DNA of 64,000 bases from SAR116 cluster bacterium. Lineage in GTDB: Bacteria > Pseudomonadota > Alphaproteobacteria > Puniceispirillales > Puniceispirillaceae. Each line of letters starts with the position of its first letter. Positions within the stretch are counted from its first letter, which is position 1. The notes under the pieces are model-generated. The model had not been told where the DNA came from, did not search any database, and saw only the letters and a list, made by a program, of their open reading frames with translations. Shown here piece by piece: positions 1 to 8,508 of this stretch. The stretch covers positions 1 through 64,000 of the forward strand of contig SHBD01000007.1 in NCBI GenBank assembly GCA_004212735.1, read 5' to 3'. The translations under genes and the position numbers were made by a program.

Positions 1-78
1 CAGTAAAGGACCATGAACAGCCAATAACTCTTTAATTAGATCAGACGTGCTTTCTGTTGCAGACACTCTCTTGATCAT
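1..78 (-). CDS. DUF779 family protein, N-terminal part (cut by window edge)
   Basis: Only the first 26 residues are inside the window; they begin MIKRVSATESTSDLIKELLA and continue with VHGPLL. The start is ATG at 78, with AGGGAG six bases upstream. The pattern RV.AT....LI..L...HGPL is what I recognise as the beginning of DUF779 proteins, small cysteine-containing proteins of unknown role. They are typically encoded beside acetaldehyde/aldehyde dehydrogenases of the ExaC/AldB type, which is exactly the neighbour upstream. The two genes are separated by 63 bases that contain a terminator-like hairpin. The function is not established, and the rest of the protein cannot be seen. Confidence 0.65.
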   Translation of the reverse strand, partial: MIKRVSATESTSDLIKELLAVHGPLL

Positions 79-91
79 CAATATCTCCCTT

Positions 92-127
92 AAAAAAATG
101 TGCCTCCAGAGGATAACTCTGGAGGCA
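92..127 (-). terminator. Intrinsic terminator-like hairpin between aldehyde dehydrogenase and DUF779 gene
   Basis: A perfect 11-bp inverted repeat (TGCCTCCAGAG / CTCTGGAGGCA, loop of 5) lies at 101-127. On the minus strand it is followed by CA and seven T (98-92). This is the classic rho-independent layout, placed just after the dehydrogenase stop and before the DUF779 start. It may limit rather than abolish read-through into the downstream gene. Confidence 0.8.
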
Positions 128-141
128 ACGCTGTTTAAACC

Positions 142-1704
142 CTAGAAGAATCCGTCAGGAACTTCTGAATAGGACACAAGAACGTTCTTGGTTTGCTGGT
201 AATGGCTAAGCATCATTTTGTGTGTCTCTCTGCCAATACCTGAGTTCTTGTAACCGCCAAAAGCGGCATGAGCTGGGTAGGAATGGTAGTTGTTTACCCA
301 TACGCGACCAGCTTCGATACCCCGCCCCATCCGGTAGCAAATGTTGGCATCTCTCGACCAAACGCCGGCACCAAGGCCGTAAAGCGTATCATTTGCAATG
401 GCAAGAGCCTCAGCCTCATCTTTGAAGGTTGTGACTGACACAACTGGGCCAAAGATTTCTTCCTGGAAGATACGCATCTTGTTGTTGCCCTTGAAGGCTG
501 TGGGCTGAACATAATACCCACCCCCAAGTTGGCCATCCAAAGCGCGCTTTTCGCCGCCAAACAGCACCTCAGCGCCCTCCTGGCGACCGATATCCATGTA
601 AGACATGATCTTTTCGAATTGCTCATTGGAAGCCTGGGCGCCTACCTGAGTGTTTAAATCAAACGGATTGCCACAATTCAACGCAGCAGCGCGTGCCTGA
701 ACCATTTCCATAAAGGGCTCAAAGATATCCTCATGGATGATCGCCCGCGACGGGCAGGTACAAACTTCACCCTGGTTGAAATAAGCGTGAAGGAAACCCT
801 CTACACAACGGGATATGTATTCGTCCGAGCCTTGCATGATGTCTTTGAAGTAGACGTTGGGGCTCTTTCCACCAAGCTCTAGAGTCACGGGGATCAAATT
901 TTCAGAGGCATATTGCATGATCAATCTGCCCGTGGTCGTCTCACCCGTGAATCCCACTTTCTTGATCCGGTTACTGGATGCAAGGGGCTTTCCGGCTTCC
1001 ACACCGAAACCCTGAACAATATTCACAACTCCAGCTGGCAAAAGGTCTTCGATCAATTCCATCAGAACGCAGATGGAAAAAGGTGTCTGCTCAGCAGGCT
1101 TCAAAACAACAGCGTTACCTGCAGCCAGAGCTGGTGCCAATTTCCATGCAGCCATCAAAATTGGAAAATTCCATGGAATAATCTGGGCGACCACACCAAG
1201 CGGCTCGGGATAATGATAGGCCATCATCCCCTGCGCAGAGTTACCACCGCCAGACTGCATACCATCGATATTGCCGATCGTGCCTTCCTGTGCACGGATT
1301 GCGCCGGCAAAATAGCGGAAATGATCTACGGTCAATGGAATATCAGCCGCGAAACCCTCACGGATCGGCTTGCCATTATCCAGGGTTTCCGCCAGCGCCA
1401 ACATCTCTGTGTTTTCTTCGATGCGGTCAGCAATCTTCAGAAGAATGTTGGCACGAATTGCTGGTCCGGTTCGCCCCCACGCTGGGGCCGCTGCATGAGC
1501 TGCATCCAGTGCCAGCTCAACATCATCTTTGTTGGAACGTGGCATTTCGCAGATAATTTTGCCACTGGTCGGCGAGACGTTCTCAAAATATTGGCCATTT
1601 TTTGGCTTGGTCCATTTGCCACCAATAAAGTTCTCATAGCGAGATTTGGGTTTCAGTTTGGCGCCCTCATCGCCGGGGTAAATAAAGGGAGCTGCTTGAT
1701 CCAT
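142..1704 (-). CDS. NAD-dependent aldehyde dehydrogenase, ExaC/AldB type
   Basis: A 520-residue cytoplasmic enzyme oxidising an aliphatic aldehyde (acetaldehyde is typical for this group) to the acid with NAD(P)+. Visible motifs are PWNFP and [12 protein letters not shown] of the cofactor site, the general-base Glu in LELGGKSPN (about residue 276), and the catalytic Cys in [11 protein letters not shown] (about 315). An ATG four codons upstream (1716) overlaps the Shine-Dalgarno GGAGG. That motif sits five bases before ATG 1704, so 1704 is taken as the start. The DUF779 gene downstream supports the ExaC/AldB assignment. The true substrate is an inference. Confidence 0.9.
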   Translation of the reverse strand: MDQAAPFIYPGDEGAKLKPKSRYENFIGGKWTKPKNGQYFENVSPTSGKIICEMPRSNKDDVELALDAAHAAAPAWGRTGPAIRANILLKIADRIEENTEMLALAETLDNGKPIREGFAADIPLTVDHFRYFAGAIRAQEGTIGNIDGMQSGGGNSAQGMMAYHYPEPLGVVAQIIPWNFPILMAAWKLAPALAAGNAVVLKPAEQTPFSICVLMELIEDLLPAGVVNIVQGFGVEAGKPLASSNRIKKVGFTGETTTGRLIMQYASENLIPVTLELGGKSPNVYFKDIMQGSDEYISRCVEGFLHAYFNQGEVCTCPSRAIIHEDIFEPFMEMVQARAAALNCGNPFDLNTQVGAQASNEQFEKIMSYMDIGRQEGAEVLFGGEKRALDGQLGGGYYVQPTAFKGNNKMRIFQEEIFGPVVSVTTFKDEAEALAIANDTLYGLGAGVWSRDANICYRMGRGIEAGRVWVNNYHSYPAHAAFGGYKNSGIGRETHKMMLSHYQQTKNVLVSYSEVPDGFF

Positions 1705-1870
1705 ATTTTCCTCCATTTTTTAAGACATCAATCTGGACAACCACGCGCTTCGCGTCAACTGCAGACGGTGCGCTTAATCAGCACAGCATATATTTGCTGA
1801 TTGAAAATTAGAGGTGGCAAAACCCCGCGCTCCCGTCATATTTTCTGTGATTAATCTGTGACTCAAACAC

Positions 1871-1904
1871 AAAAAAACCGTCGCTTTCATAATGAAAACA
1901 ACGG
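1871..1904 (-). terminator. Intrinsic terminator downstream of tRNA-Asp
   Basis: On the minus strand an imperfect hairpin (CCGT...TTTCA / TGAAA...ACGG) at 1904-1878 is followed by seven T (1877-1871). It starts seven bases after the CCA end of the tRNA. Confidence 0.75.
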
Positions 1905-1910
1905 CTTGAA

Positions 1911-1987
1911 TGGCGGGAGTGACGGGACTCGAACCCGCGGCCTCTGGCGTGACAGGCCAGCGCTCTAACCAACTGAGCTACACCCCC
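1911..1987 (-). tRNA. tRNA-Asp(GTC)
   Basis: Read on the minus strand, the acceptor arm GGGGGTG pairs with CACTCCC, with one G-T pair. The D-arm GCTCAGTTGGTTAGAGC, anticodon loop CTGTCAC (anticodon GTC), T-arm GGGTTCGAGTCCC, G discriminator and encoded CCA are all present. Length 77 bases including CCA. Confidence 0.97.
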
Positions 1988-2162
1988 AAACCTTTTGTCA
2001 AAAGCCCGAGGCGCACGGTCGAAAACGGTGCGCCCTGAAGGGTGAGAGACAATTAGAGGAAGCCCGTCTGGCTGTCAAGCAAGGCAGCCGAAGAAAACGT
2101 TTTTTTTCTGCCGCAGGGATAGGTTTGATAGGTTGCACCGTGATCAACCGGTCTTTGGGCCG

Positions 2163-2861
2163 TCACTTGCCAAAAACCTGATTTGGCAGCCACAGTGCCA
2201 GTTCCGGAAACAGCATCATGATCGTCAACATCACCACCATCACGCCAACAAAGGGAATGACCGAGCGATAGATGTCGATGATCGAAATTTCCGGTGGGGC
2301 CATCGCCCTCACAAGGAAAAGATTATAGCCAAAGGGCGGTGTCATATAGGCGATCTGGCAGGTGATCGTATAGAGCACCAGCACGACCGAGGGCGGCCTC
2401 AAAATACCAAGTGACGAGCCAGCTTGAATAACACCGGTAATCATCAGTTTGTCATAACCGCGTTTGAGCAATTCCGGCAGGGCAATGGTCGCGCCAATGG
2501 CCATGCCAGCAACAGACCGTCCATTCATCGCCGAGATCAGCACCATCAGCCCGATCGTGCAGATGGCAAGTCCGCCATTGAGCGGCCCCATCCAGACATG
2601 GAACATCCGGTATAAATCATCGGCAATCCAGCTTTCCGACATCACATAACCCATCAAAACGAACATCGGCAGGGTGAGCAGAGGGTACCATTCCATCAAT
2701 TTCATTGAGGCGGTGAACCCCAGCTCCGATCCACCAGTTCCATAGAGGAGAAAAGCGGAAATCACCGCGACAAAGCCGATCGCAACAAATACCCGCTGGC
2801 CAGTCAACAGCATCAGCATCATTGATGAAAACATCAAAACCGCAATGAGCTCATAGGACAT
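2163..2861 (-). pseudogene. TRAP transporter large permease (DctM) with internal deletion
   Basis: The reading frame is open for 232 codons, but DctM proteins are usually about 420-440 residues. The first roughly 165 residues match the N-terminal half (GQRVFVAIGF, LPMFVLMGYVM, SAMNGRSVAGMAIGATIALPEL, the LG.L.PPSVVLVLY loop). The text then jumps to the C-terminal signature (QIAYMTPPFGYNLFLVRAMAPPE) and final membrane segment. About 200 central residues, with several membrane spans, are absent with the frame kept. It follows a truncated dctQ remnant directly, and no DctP gene is present. A functional half-size transporter is unlikely, so I call it a deletion pseudogene. Confidence 0.8.
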
Positions 2862-2864
2862 GTG

Positions 2865-3026
2865 TCAGCGCCCCGCTTTGCGCTGTAAACCATGGCGCGG
2901 CGGCGTTGGCGCACTGCCCTGACGAAGCATCAGAATATCACGGAAAAATTCGGCAATTGATTGTAGCAGCATCAAGACAATGCCAAAAATCATGACGACA
3001 TCGGGTGCACGGTTTACAAAGGCAGC
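2865..3026 (-). pseudogene. TRAP small permease (DctQ) C-terminal remnant
   Basis: On the minus strand about 53 codons are open between a stop at 3029-3027 and the stop at 2867-2865. They read ..NRAPDVVMIFGIVLMLLQSIAEFFRDILMLRQ.., the final membrane helix and basic tail of a DctQ-type small permease. No start codon or N-terminal three-quarters remains. It ends three bases before the ATG of the deleted dctM, the usual tight dctQ-dctM spacing, so both are leftovers of one operon. The truncated end lies about 60 bases from the 3' end of tRNA-Val. Confidence 0.7.
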
Positions 3027-3086
3027 TCATGGGACAACAACCCATCTGCGCGTGGCCGGATAATAACAAGGAAACATAGAAGTAAA

Positions 3087-3162
3087 TGGTGGGTGGTGAG
3101 GGGTTCGAACCCCCGACCTACTCGGTGTAAACGAGTTGCTCTCCCAGCTGAGCTAACCACCC
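3087..3162 (-). tRNA. tRNA-Val(TAC)
   Basis: On the minus strand the acceptor arm GGGTGGT pairs perfectly with ACCACCC. The anticodon stem ACTCG/CGAGT has loop TTTACAC (anticodon TAC). The T-arm GGGGGTTCGAACCCC, discriminator A and encoded CCA are present. Length 76 bases. Confidence 0.97.
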
Positions 3163-3199
3163 GACACCATTCTTCCGTTAGCGTGAATATATGATCCAC

Positions 3200-3232
3200 A
3201 AAAGACGCCGACCCTTATATCGGGCCGGCGTC
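3200..3232 (-). terminator. Intrinsic terminator after hup
   Basis: The hairpin GACGCCGGCCC / GGGTCGGCGTC (one G-T pair) at 3232-3204 is followed by TTTT on the minus strand, 18 bases beyond the HU stop. A-rich flanks on both sides could also let it work in the other direction. Confidence 0.75.
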
Positions 3233-3250
3233 CAAAAAGATAGTCGAAAA

Positions 3251-3526
3251 TTATCCGTTAACTGCGTCTTTCAAAGGAGCGCCTGCTTTAAATTTAGGCT
3301 GTTTTGAAGCTTTAATCTGGATTGTCTCACCAGTGCGTGGATTGCGGCCTGTAGTGGCAGCGCGATGGGCAACAGAAAATGTACCAAAACCAACAATGCG
3401 AACATCTCCGCCTGATTTAAGAGCGCCAGCAATGCTATCAAAAACAGCATCAACAGCGCGGCCAGCATCAGCCTTTGTCAGGCCTGATGAATCAGCGACA
3501 GATGCAATAAGATCATTTTTATTCAT
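3251..3526 (-). CDS. hup: DNA-binding protein HU
   Basis: A 91-residue nucleoid protein of the HU/IHF family that bends DNA non-specifically as a dimer. It starts MNKNDLIASVADSSGLTKADAG and has the conserved beta-arm region GFGTFSV.HRAATTGRNPRTGE, typical of HU-beta, followed by the KFKAGAPLKDAVN C-terminus. Length is normal for the family. It lies downstream of lon, the common arrangement in proteobacteria, but is separated from it by a terminator and has its own promoter-like sequence. Confidence 0.96.
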   Translation of the reverse strand: MNKNDLIASVADSSGLTKADAGRAVDAVFDSIAGALKSGGDVRIVGFGTFSVAHRAATTGRNPRTGETIQIKASKQPKFKAGAPLKDAVNG

Positions 3527-3579
3527 GGTTTGTACCCCCGATATTAGGTTGTGTTTTAGATCCGTTGACCGTACAGAAA

Positions 3580-3606
3580 ATTATAAAAAACGCCAGAAAA
3601 AAGCAA
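3580..3606 (-). promoter_or_regulatory. Putative promoter of hup
   Basis: On the minus strand TATAAT (3585-3580) is preceded by TTGCTT (3606-3601) with a 15-base spacer, about 55 bases before the HU start. The -35 partly overlaps the T-run of the lon terminator. The -10 is perfect, but the spacing is short, so the -35 is uncertain. Confidence 0.45.
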
Positions 3607-3632
3607 CGGGCTTGGCAAAAAACCCAAGCCCG
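3597..3632 (-). terminator. Intrinsic terminator after lon
   Basis: On the minus strand the stem GGGCTTGG/CCAAGCCC (3631-3608, 8-base loop) is followed by GTTGC and then six T (3602-3597). It lies 27 bases past the lon stop. Confidence 0.75.
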
Positions 3633-3658
3633 ACGCCAAATTTACGCTCTATTAATTT

Positions 3659-6067
3659 TTAGTGGGCAACAATATCGTCAACGCCCGTGCGCTCTTCCGC
3701 ACCGGCGATTGGTGCATTTGGATCGGCTGCAATCGCAACTGGCAGTGGTTCGCGCGTCAAGGCCTGTGACAACACCTCATCAACCATCGCCACAGGGATG
3801 ATCTCGAGTCCGTCCTTCACATTGTCCGGAATATCCGCCAGATCTTTCTCATTTTCTTTTGGAATCAACACCGTCTTTAGCCCTCCACGAAGGGCGGCAA
3901 GCAGTTTTTCCTTAAGTCCGCCGATCGGCAGAACGCGGCCACGCAGGGTGATCTCCCCCGTCATCGCCACATCCCGGCGCACCTCAATGCCCGTTACAGC
4001 GGAGATGATGGAAGTGGCCATCGCAACACCGGCAGATGGACCATCCTTTGGCGTTGCGCCTTCAGGGACATGCACATGAAGGTCATGCTTGGCCAGATCT
4101 TCGACATCTATGCCATAGACCTGCGCCCGTGACTTAATGAAGAATTCAGCCGCCTGAATTGATTCTTTCATCACATCGCCGAGCTTTCCAGTGGCACTCA
4201 CCTTGCCTTTTCCGGGAACGCGAACCGCCTCAATCTGCAGCAATTCACCACCGACCTCGGTCCAGGCAAGACCTGTGGTCACGCCAACTTGATCCGCCGC
4301 TTCAATCTCACCAAAGCGGAAGCGGGCAACACCGAGGAAATCCTCAATATTTTCTGGTGTCACGGTCATGCTGGTCGCCTCGCCACTGACAATCTTGGTC
4401 ACCGTCTTACGGGCCATTTTAGCGATCTCGCGCTCCAGATTGCGGACGCCTGCCTCGCGTGTATATAGCCGGATTACCGTGCGGATGGCATCATCGCTGA
4501 TCGACAATTCCCCGTCCTTGAGGCCATGATCATCGATTTGACGCTGGATGAGATGCCTCTTGGCAATTTCCAGCTTTTCATCTTCGGTGTATCCCGACAG
4601 CCGGATGATCTCCATCCTATCCATCAGGGGCTGAGGCATATTCAGCGTGTTTGCCGTGGTAATGAACATCACGTTGGACAGATCAAGATCAAGCTCGAGA
4701 TAATGATCCTGGAAAGAATTGTTCTGTGCTGGATCCAACACCTCGAGTAGGGCTGAGGTTGGGTCCCCACGCCAATCAGCACCGAGCTTGTCAACCTCGT
4801 CCAGCAGAAACAGCGGGTTGTTGGTCGCTGCCTTTTTCATACCCTGAACAATTTTTCCGGGCATTGAGCCGATATAGGTACGACGGTGACCACGAATTTC
4901 CGCCTCGTCACGCACACCACCTAGCGCCATGCGGACATATTTGCGACCTGTCGCCCGGGCAATTGACTTGCCAAGCGATGTTTTGCCAACACCCGGAGGG
5001 CCAACAAGACAAAGGATCGGCCCCTTCATTGATTTTGTGCGTTGTTGGACCGCCAGAAATTCAATTATCCGGTCTTTGACCTTCTCCAATCCAAAATGAT
5101 CCTCATCAAGAATTTCGCGTGCCAGCTTGATGTCTTTTTTCAGGCGACTTGCCTTTTTCCACGGAACAGCCAGCATCCAGTCCAAATAATTGCGGACAAC
5201 GGTTGCCTCGGCACTCATCGGACCCATGTTGCGGAGCTTTTTCAACTCGGCGTCGGCTTTTTCACGCGCTGCCTTTGGCATTTTCAGCTCGGCAAGCGCC
5301 GCTTCCAGCTCATCCAACTCATTGCCGCCATCCTCGCCGTCACCAAGTTCCTTCTGGATGGCCTTCATCTGTTCATTGAGATAGTATTCGCGCTGCGTCT
5401 TTTCCATCTGCCGCTTGACCCGGTTGCGCACTCGCTTTTCCACCTGCAGGGCGCCAATCTCACCCTCCATCAGACCGAAAATACGCTCCAACCGCTCATG
5501 GATATTCAATTGTTCCAGCAATTCCTGCTTTTCCGGGATTTTGATTGCCAGATGCGAGGCGATCATATCGGCGATCTTTTCAGCTTCCTCAACCTGTTCA
5601 ATCGCGTTCAGAACCTCTGACGCGACCTTTTTGTTGAATTTGATATATTGCTCAAACTGCTGCACAGCGGCACGGGCAAGCCCGGTGGTATCTGTCCCCT
5701 GGTCACCATGCTGATCAACCATCACCGCATCGACAGACAGAAAACCGGCATCCGCATTGAGGCTTTCTGGCAAAATCTGCACCCGCTCGCCGCCCTCGAC
5801 GAGGACCTTGACGGCACCATCGGGCAATTTGAGAAGTTGCAAAATAGATCCCACTGTCCCGGTCACATAGAGACCATCGGCATCCGGGTCCTCGAGATCG
5901 GCCTCGGTCTGCGTCACCAAAATGATCTGCTTGTCCTCAGCCATCACGGCTTCCAGCGCCTTGATGGATTTTTCACGACCAACAAATAACGGTACGATCA
6001 TGTGAGGAAACACGACAATGTCGCGTAGCGGCAGAACAGGCAATGAAATGACTTGTGACTCTGACAT
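3659..6067 (-). CDS. lon: ATP-dependent protease Lon
   Basis: An 802-residue cytoplasmic AAA+ serine protease that degrades misfolded and regulatory proteins. It has the full domain order: LON substrate-binding domain (about 1-200, beginning LPVLPLRDIVVFPHMIVPLFVGR), coiled-coil linker, AAA+ module with Walker A GPPGVGKT (356-363) and Walker B LFLLDEVDKL, and the C-terminal protease domain. The catalytic Ser678 is in PKDGPSAG and Lys721 in IGGLKEK. Length is normal. It lies downstream of clpX, from which a terminator-like hairpin separates it, and upstream of hup. No clear sigma-32 promoter could be picked out by eye. Confidence 0.98.
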   Translation of the reverse strand: MSESQVISLPVLPLRDIVVFPHMIVPLFVGREKSIKALEAVMAEDKQIILVTQTEADLEDPDADGLYVTGTVGSILQLLKLPDGAVKVLVEGGERVQILPESLNADAGFLSVDAVMVDQHGDQGTDTTGLARAAVQQFEQYIKFNKKVASEVLNAIEQVEEAEKIADMIASHLAIKIPEKQELLEQLNIHERLERIFGLMEGEIGALQVEKRVRNRVKRQMEKTQREYYLNEQMKAIQKELGDGEDGGNELDELEAALAELKMPKAAREKADAELKKLRNMGPMSAEATVVRNYLDWMLAVPWKKASRLKKDIKLAREILDEDHFGLEKVKDRIIEFLAVQQRTKSMKGPILCLVGPPGVGKTSLGKSIARATGRKYVRMALGGVRDEAEIRGHRRTYIGSMPGKIVQGMKKAATNNPLFLLDEVDKLGADWRGDPTSALLEVLDPAQNNSFQDHYLELDLDLSNVMFITTANTLNMPQPLMDRMEIIRLSGYTEDEKLEIAKRHLIQRQIDDHGLKDGELSISDDAIRTVIRLYTREAGVRNLEREIAKMARKTVTKIVSGEATSMTVTPENIEDFLGVARFRFGEIEAADQVGVTTGLAWTEVGGELLQIEAVRVPGKGKVSATGKLGDVMKESIQAAEFFIKSRAQVYGIDVEDLAKHDLHVHVPEGATPKDGPSAGVAMATSIISAVTGIEVRRDVAMTGEITLRGRVLPIGGLKEKLLAALRGGLKTVLIPKENEKDLADIPDNVKDGLEIIPVAMVDEVLSQALTREPLPVAIAADPNAPIAGAEERTGVDDIVAH

Positions 6068-6154
6068 GATACGTCTCCGATGCCCTAGAGAGGGCGCGAA
6101 AGTGGCACTGATTTTCTTTTATGGATATGGGATGTGCCGCGCAGGCTTTCAACC

Positions 6155-6185
6155 AAAAAACCACCTAATTCACGTAAATTGGTGG
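6155..6185 (-). terminator. Intrinsic terminator after clpX
   Basis: On the minus strand the hairpin CCACC.AATT / AATT.GGTGG (6185-6161, one bulged base) is followed by six T (6160-6155). It lies in the 174-base gap between clpX and lon. Confidence 0.65.
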
Positions 6186-6241
6186 CAAAAACCGGCTTCG
6201 TTGCAGGATTCGAGACATTTGAACGCAGAGGATGAGGTAAA

Positions 6242-7504
6242 TCAGGCGCTTTGATCAGCGCCCTTCGCCACCTTTGAATGAACAACAAGCGGCGCTGCCC
6301 CTTCATTCACGACGTCGCTGTTAATCACAACCTCTTCGATGTCACCCGAGGTGGGAATGTCGAACATCGGCTCCATCAGAATATTCTCCATGATGGAGCG
6401 CAGACCACGGGCCCCTGTTTTGCGGGCAATCGCCCGCTGGGCAATGGCCTTAAGCGCATCATCACGGAATTCCAACGCCACGTCATCCATTTCGAACAGT
6501 TTCTGGTACTGCTTGACAAGAGCGTTGCGCGGCTCGGTGAGAATCCTGATCAGTGCTTCCTCATCGAGATCCTCAAGCGTGGCCACAACAGGAAGGCGGC
6601 CGACAAACTCGGGGATAAGGCCGAATTTGATCAAATCCTCTGGTTCGAGTGATGACAGCAATTCACCAATCTTGCGATCATCCGGCGCGCGCACATCAGC
6701 GCCAAAACCAATGCCTGCACCGCTGTCACGGCCAGCAATCAGTTTATCGAGGCCAGCAAACGCACCGCCACAGATAAACAGAATGTTGGTCGTATCAACC
6801 TGTAAAAATTCCTGTTGAGGGTGTTTGCGTCCACCCTGCGGCGGCACGGAAGCAACCGTGCCTTCCATGATCTTCAGCAAGGCCTGCTGAACCCCCTCAC
6901 CCGATACATCGCGGGTGATCGATGGATTATCAGCCTTGCGCGAAATCTTATCGACCTCGTCAATATAGACGATACCGCGCTGTGCGCGCTCAACATTGTA
7001 ATCTGCTGCCTGCAACAATTTCAGAATGATGTTTTCAACATCCTCACCAACGTAACCAGCTTCGGTCAGCGTTGTGGCATCGGCCATGGTGAAGGGCACA
7101 TCCAACATACGCGCAAGTGTCTGCGCGAGCAACGTCTTGCCACATCCGGTCGGACCAACCAGCAGAATGTTTGACTTGGAAATTTCGACATCGCCCGTCT
7201 TGCCGGCATTGGCAAGGCGTTTGTAATGATTATGCACAGCGACAGCGAGCATCCGCTTGGCGCGTGCCTGACCAATCACATATTCGTCCAGCACGGCATT
7301 GATATCCGCTGGAGTCGGCACACCGTCATGGCCCTTGGACAGCGCTGTCTTATGCTCTTCACGGATAATGTCCATACAAAGTTCGACACATTCATCGCAG
7401 ATGAATACGGTCGGGCCGGCAATGAGCTTGCGAACCTCATGTTGGCTTTTCCCACAAAATGAGCAGAAAAGCGTGCTCTTTTCACCGTCTTCAGTTTTCG
7501 CCAT
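6242..7504 (-). CDS. clpX: ClpX, ATPase subunit of the ClpXP protease
   Basis: A 420-residue AAA+ unfoldase that recognises substrates, for example ssrA-tagged proteins, and feeds them to ClpP. The N-terminal zinc-binding domain has Cys14, Cys17, Cys36 and Cys39 (CSFC...CDEC). Walker A is GPTGCGKT (about 117-124) and Walker B is [10 protein letters not shown]. The [13 protein letters not shown] sensor-2 region is present. The frame is open for a further 21 codons upstream, but ATG 7504 is preceded by AAGGAG at good spacing and gives the family's usual MAK.. start. clpP lies 150 bases upstream in the same orientation. Confidence 0.98.
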   Translation of the reverse strand: MAKTEDGEKSTLFCSFCGKSQHEVRKLIAGPTVFICDECVELCMDIIREEHKTALSKGHDGVPTPADINAVLDEYVIGQARAKRMLAVAVHNHYKRLANAGKTGDVEISKSNILLVGPTGCGKTLLAQTLARMLDVPFTMADATTLTEAGYVGEDVENIILKLLQAADYNVERAQRGIVYIDEVDKISRKADNPSITRDVSGEGVQQALLKIMEGTVASVPPQGGRKHPQQEFLQVDTTNILFICGGAFAGLDKLIAGRDSGAGIGFGADVRAPDDRKIGELLSSLEPEDLIKFGLIPEFVGRLPVVATLEDLDEEALIRILTEPRNALVKQYQKLFEMDDVALEFRDDALKAIAQRAIARKTGARGLRSIMENILMEPMFDIPTSGDIEEVVINSDVVNEGAAPLVVHSKVAKGADQSA

Positions 7505-7654
7505 GATAAGGCTCCTTACTGCGTGTCTTGGCTGCGTGTCGTGACCCGTTTGGTTAAAGCGTGGCACTAGTTTAGAGGCGCATCGCCTCCAGATTCAATT
7601 GAAATCTTGCCTTTAGCTGCAATTCACATGCCCAAACGCACCGGATCGCGGCCC

Positions 7655-8281
7655 CTAGGCGTCATTATCGGAAACGGGACGATTTTCGACGACAGCATCA
7701 ATCAGGCCAAATGATTTGGCATCTTCCGCCGTCATGAAAGTGTCACGCTCCATAATTTTATCAATTTGTTTCAATGTCTTGCCAGTATGCTTCTCGTAAA
7801 TGCCATTGAGACGGCGGCGCAAGTCGAGGATTTCCTTGGCGTGGATTTCGATATCACTTGCCTGGCCCTGAAAGCCTCCGCTCGGTTGGTGCGTCATAAT
7901 GCGCGCATTTGGCAGCGAATACCGCTTTCCAGCAGCTCCGGCAGTGAGCAGCAGTGATCCCATTGACGCCGCTTGCCCCATGCAGACGGTTGAGACGTCG
8001 GGGCGGATGTACTCCATGGTGTCGTAGATCGCCAGGCCGGACGTGACGATGCCACCGGGCGAATTGATATACATCGAGATATCCTTGTTCGGGTTTTCCG
8101 ATTCAAGAAACAGCAACTGCGAGCAGATCAGTGCAGCAAGGCCATCATCAACCGGGCCATTGAGAAAGATGATCCGCTCCTTGAGCAGACGGGAGAAAAT
8201 GTCGTAGGCGCGCTCACCACGGTTGGTTTGCTCGACGACCATCGGGACCAGATTGGCACTGGTTTTGTCGAATTCACTCAT
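7655..8281 (-). CDS. clpP: ClpP, proteolytic subunit of Clp proteases
   Basis: A 208-residue serine peptidase forming the double-heptamer chamber that partners with ClpX or ClpA. The catalytic triad is visible: Ser106 in MGQAASMGS, His131 in MTHQPSGG and Asp180 in MERDTF. A longer open frame runs to 8374, but ATG 8281 follows AAGGAG and matches the usual N-terminus (short segment before [25 protein letters not shown]). It lies between tig and clpX, the standard order. Confidence 0.98.
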   Translation of the reverse strand: MSEFDKTSANLVPMVVEQTNRGERAYDIFSRLLKERIIFLNGPVDDGLAALICSQLLFLESENPNKDISMYINSPGGIVTSGLAIYDTMEYIRPDVSTVCMGQAASMGSLLLTAGAAGKRYSLPNARIMTHQPSGGFQGQASDIEIHAKEILDLRRRLNGIYEKHTGKTLKQIDKIMERDTFMTAEDAKSFGLIDAVVENRPVSDNDA

Positions 8282-8466
8282 TGCATCTCTCCTTAAACCA
8301 CCCAGCACAGACACGGCATGGGCAAGACCAGTCGATAACAGCGCAGTCAACGCCGAATTTGCCAGCGACCACACGTACCGAGACTATATGGGAAGGGTAG
8401 AAACGGGTTCAAGCAAAGAGTGACCCGTTTGTAAATTTAATCCACCCACCGGATGGTAAGTGGCAC

Positions 8467-8493
8467 CACCCCGCCATCCATAATGGCGGGGTG
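8467..8493 (-). terminator. Strong hairpin after tig
   Basis: A perfect 11-bp inverted repeat, CACCCCGCCAT / ATGGCGGGGTG with a 5-base loop, lies 16 bases past the tig stop. No run of T follows on either strand. It may be a rho-assisted terminator or an mRNA 3'-end stabiliser rather than a complete intrinsic terminator. Confidence 0.5.
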
Positions 8494-8508
8494 TGCATCA
8501 TTCGGCAG

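Noticed and set aside
913-1800. Long plus-strand open frame (295 codons) opposite the aldehyde dehydrogenase
   Set aside because: It is a shadow of the real minus-strand gene: no ribosome site, no family motifs, and an unusual residue composition.
3030-3046. Small hairpin ATGGG/CCCAT between tRNA-Val and the dctQ remnant
   Set aside because: Short stem with no T-run; too weak to call a terminator or an attachment site.
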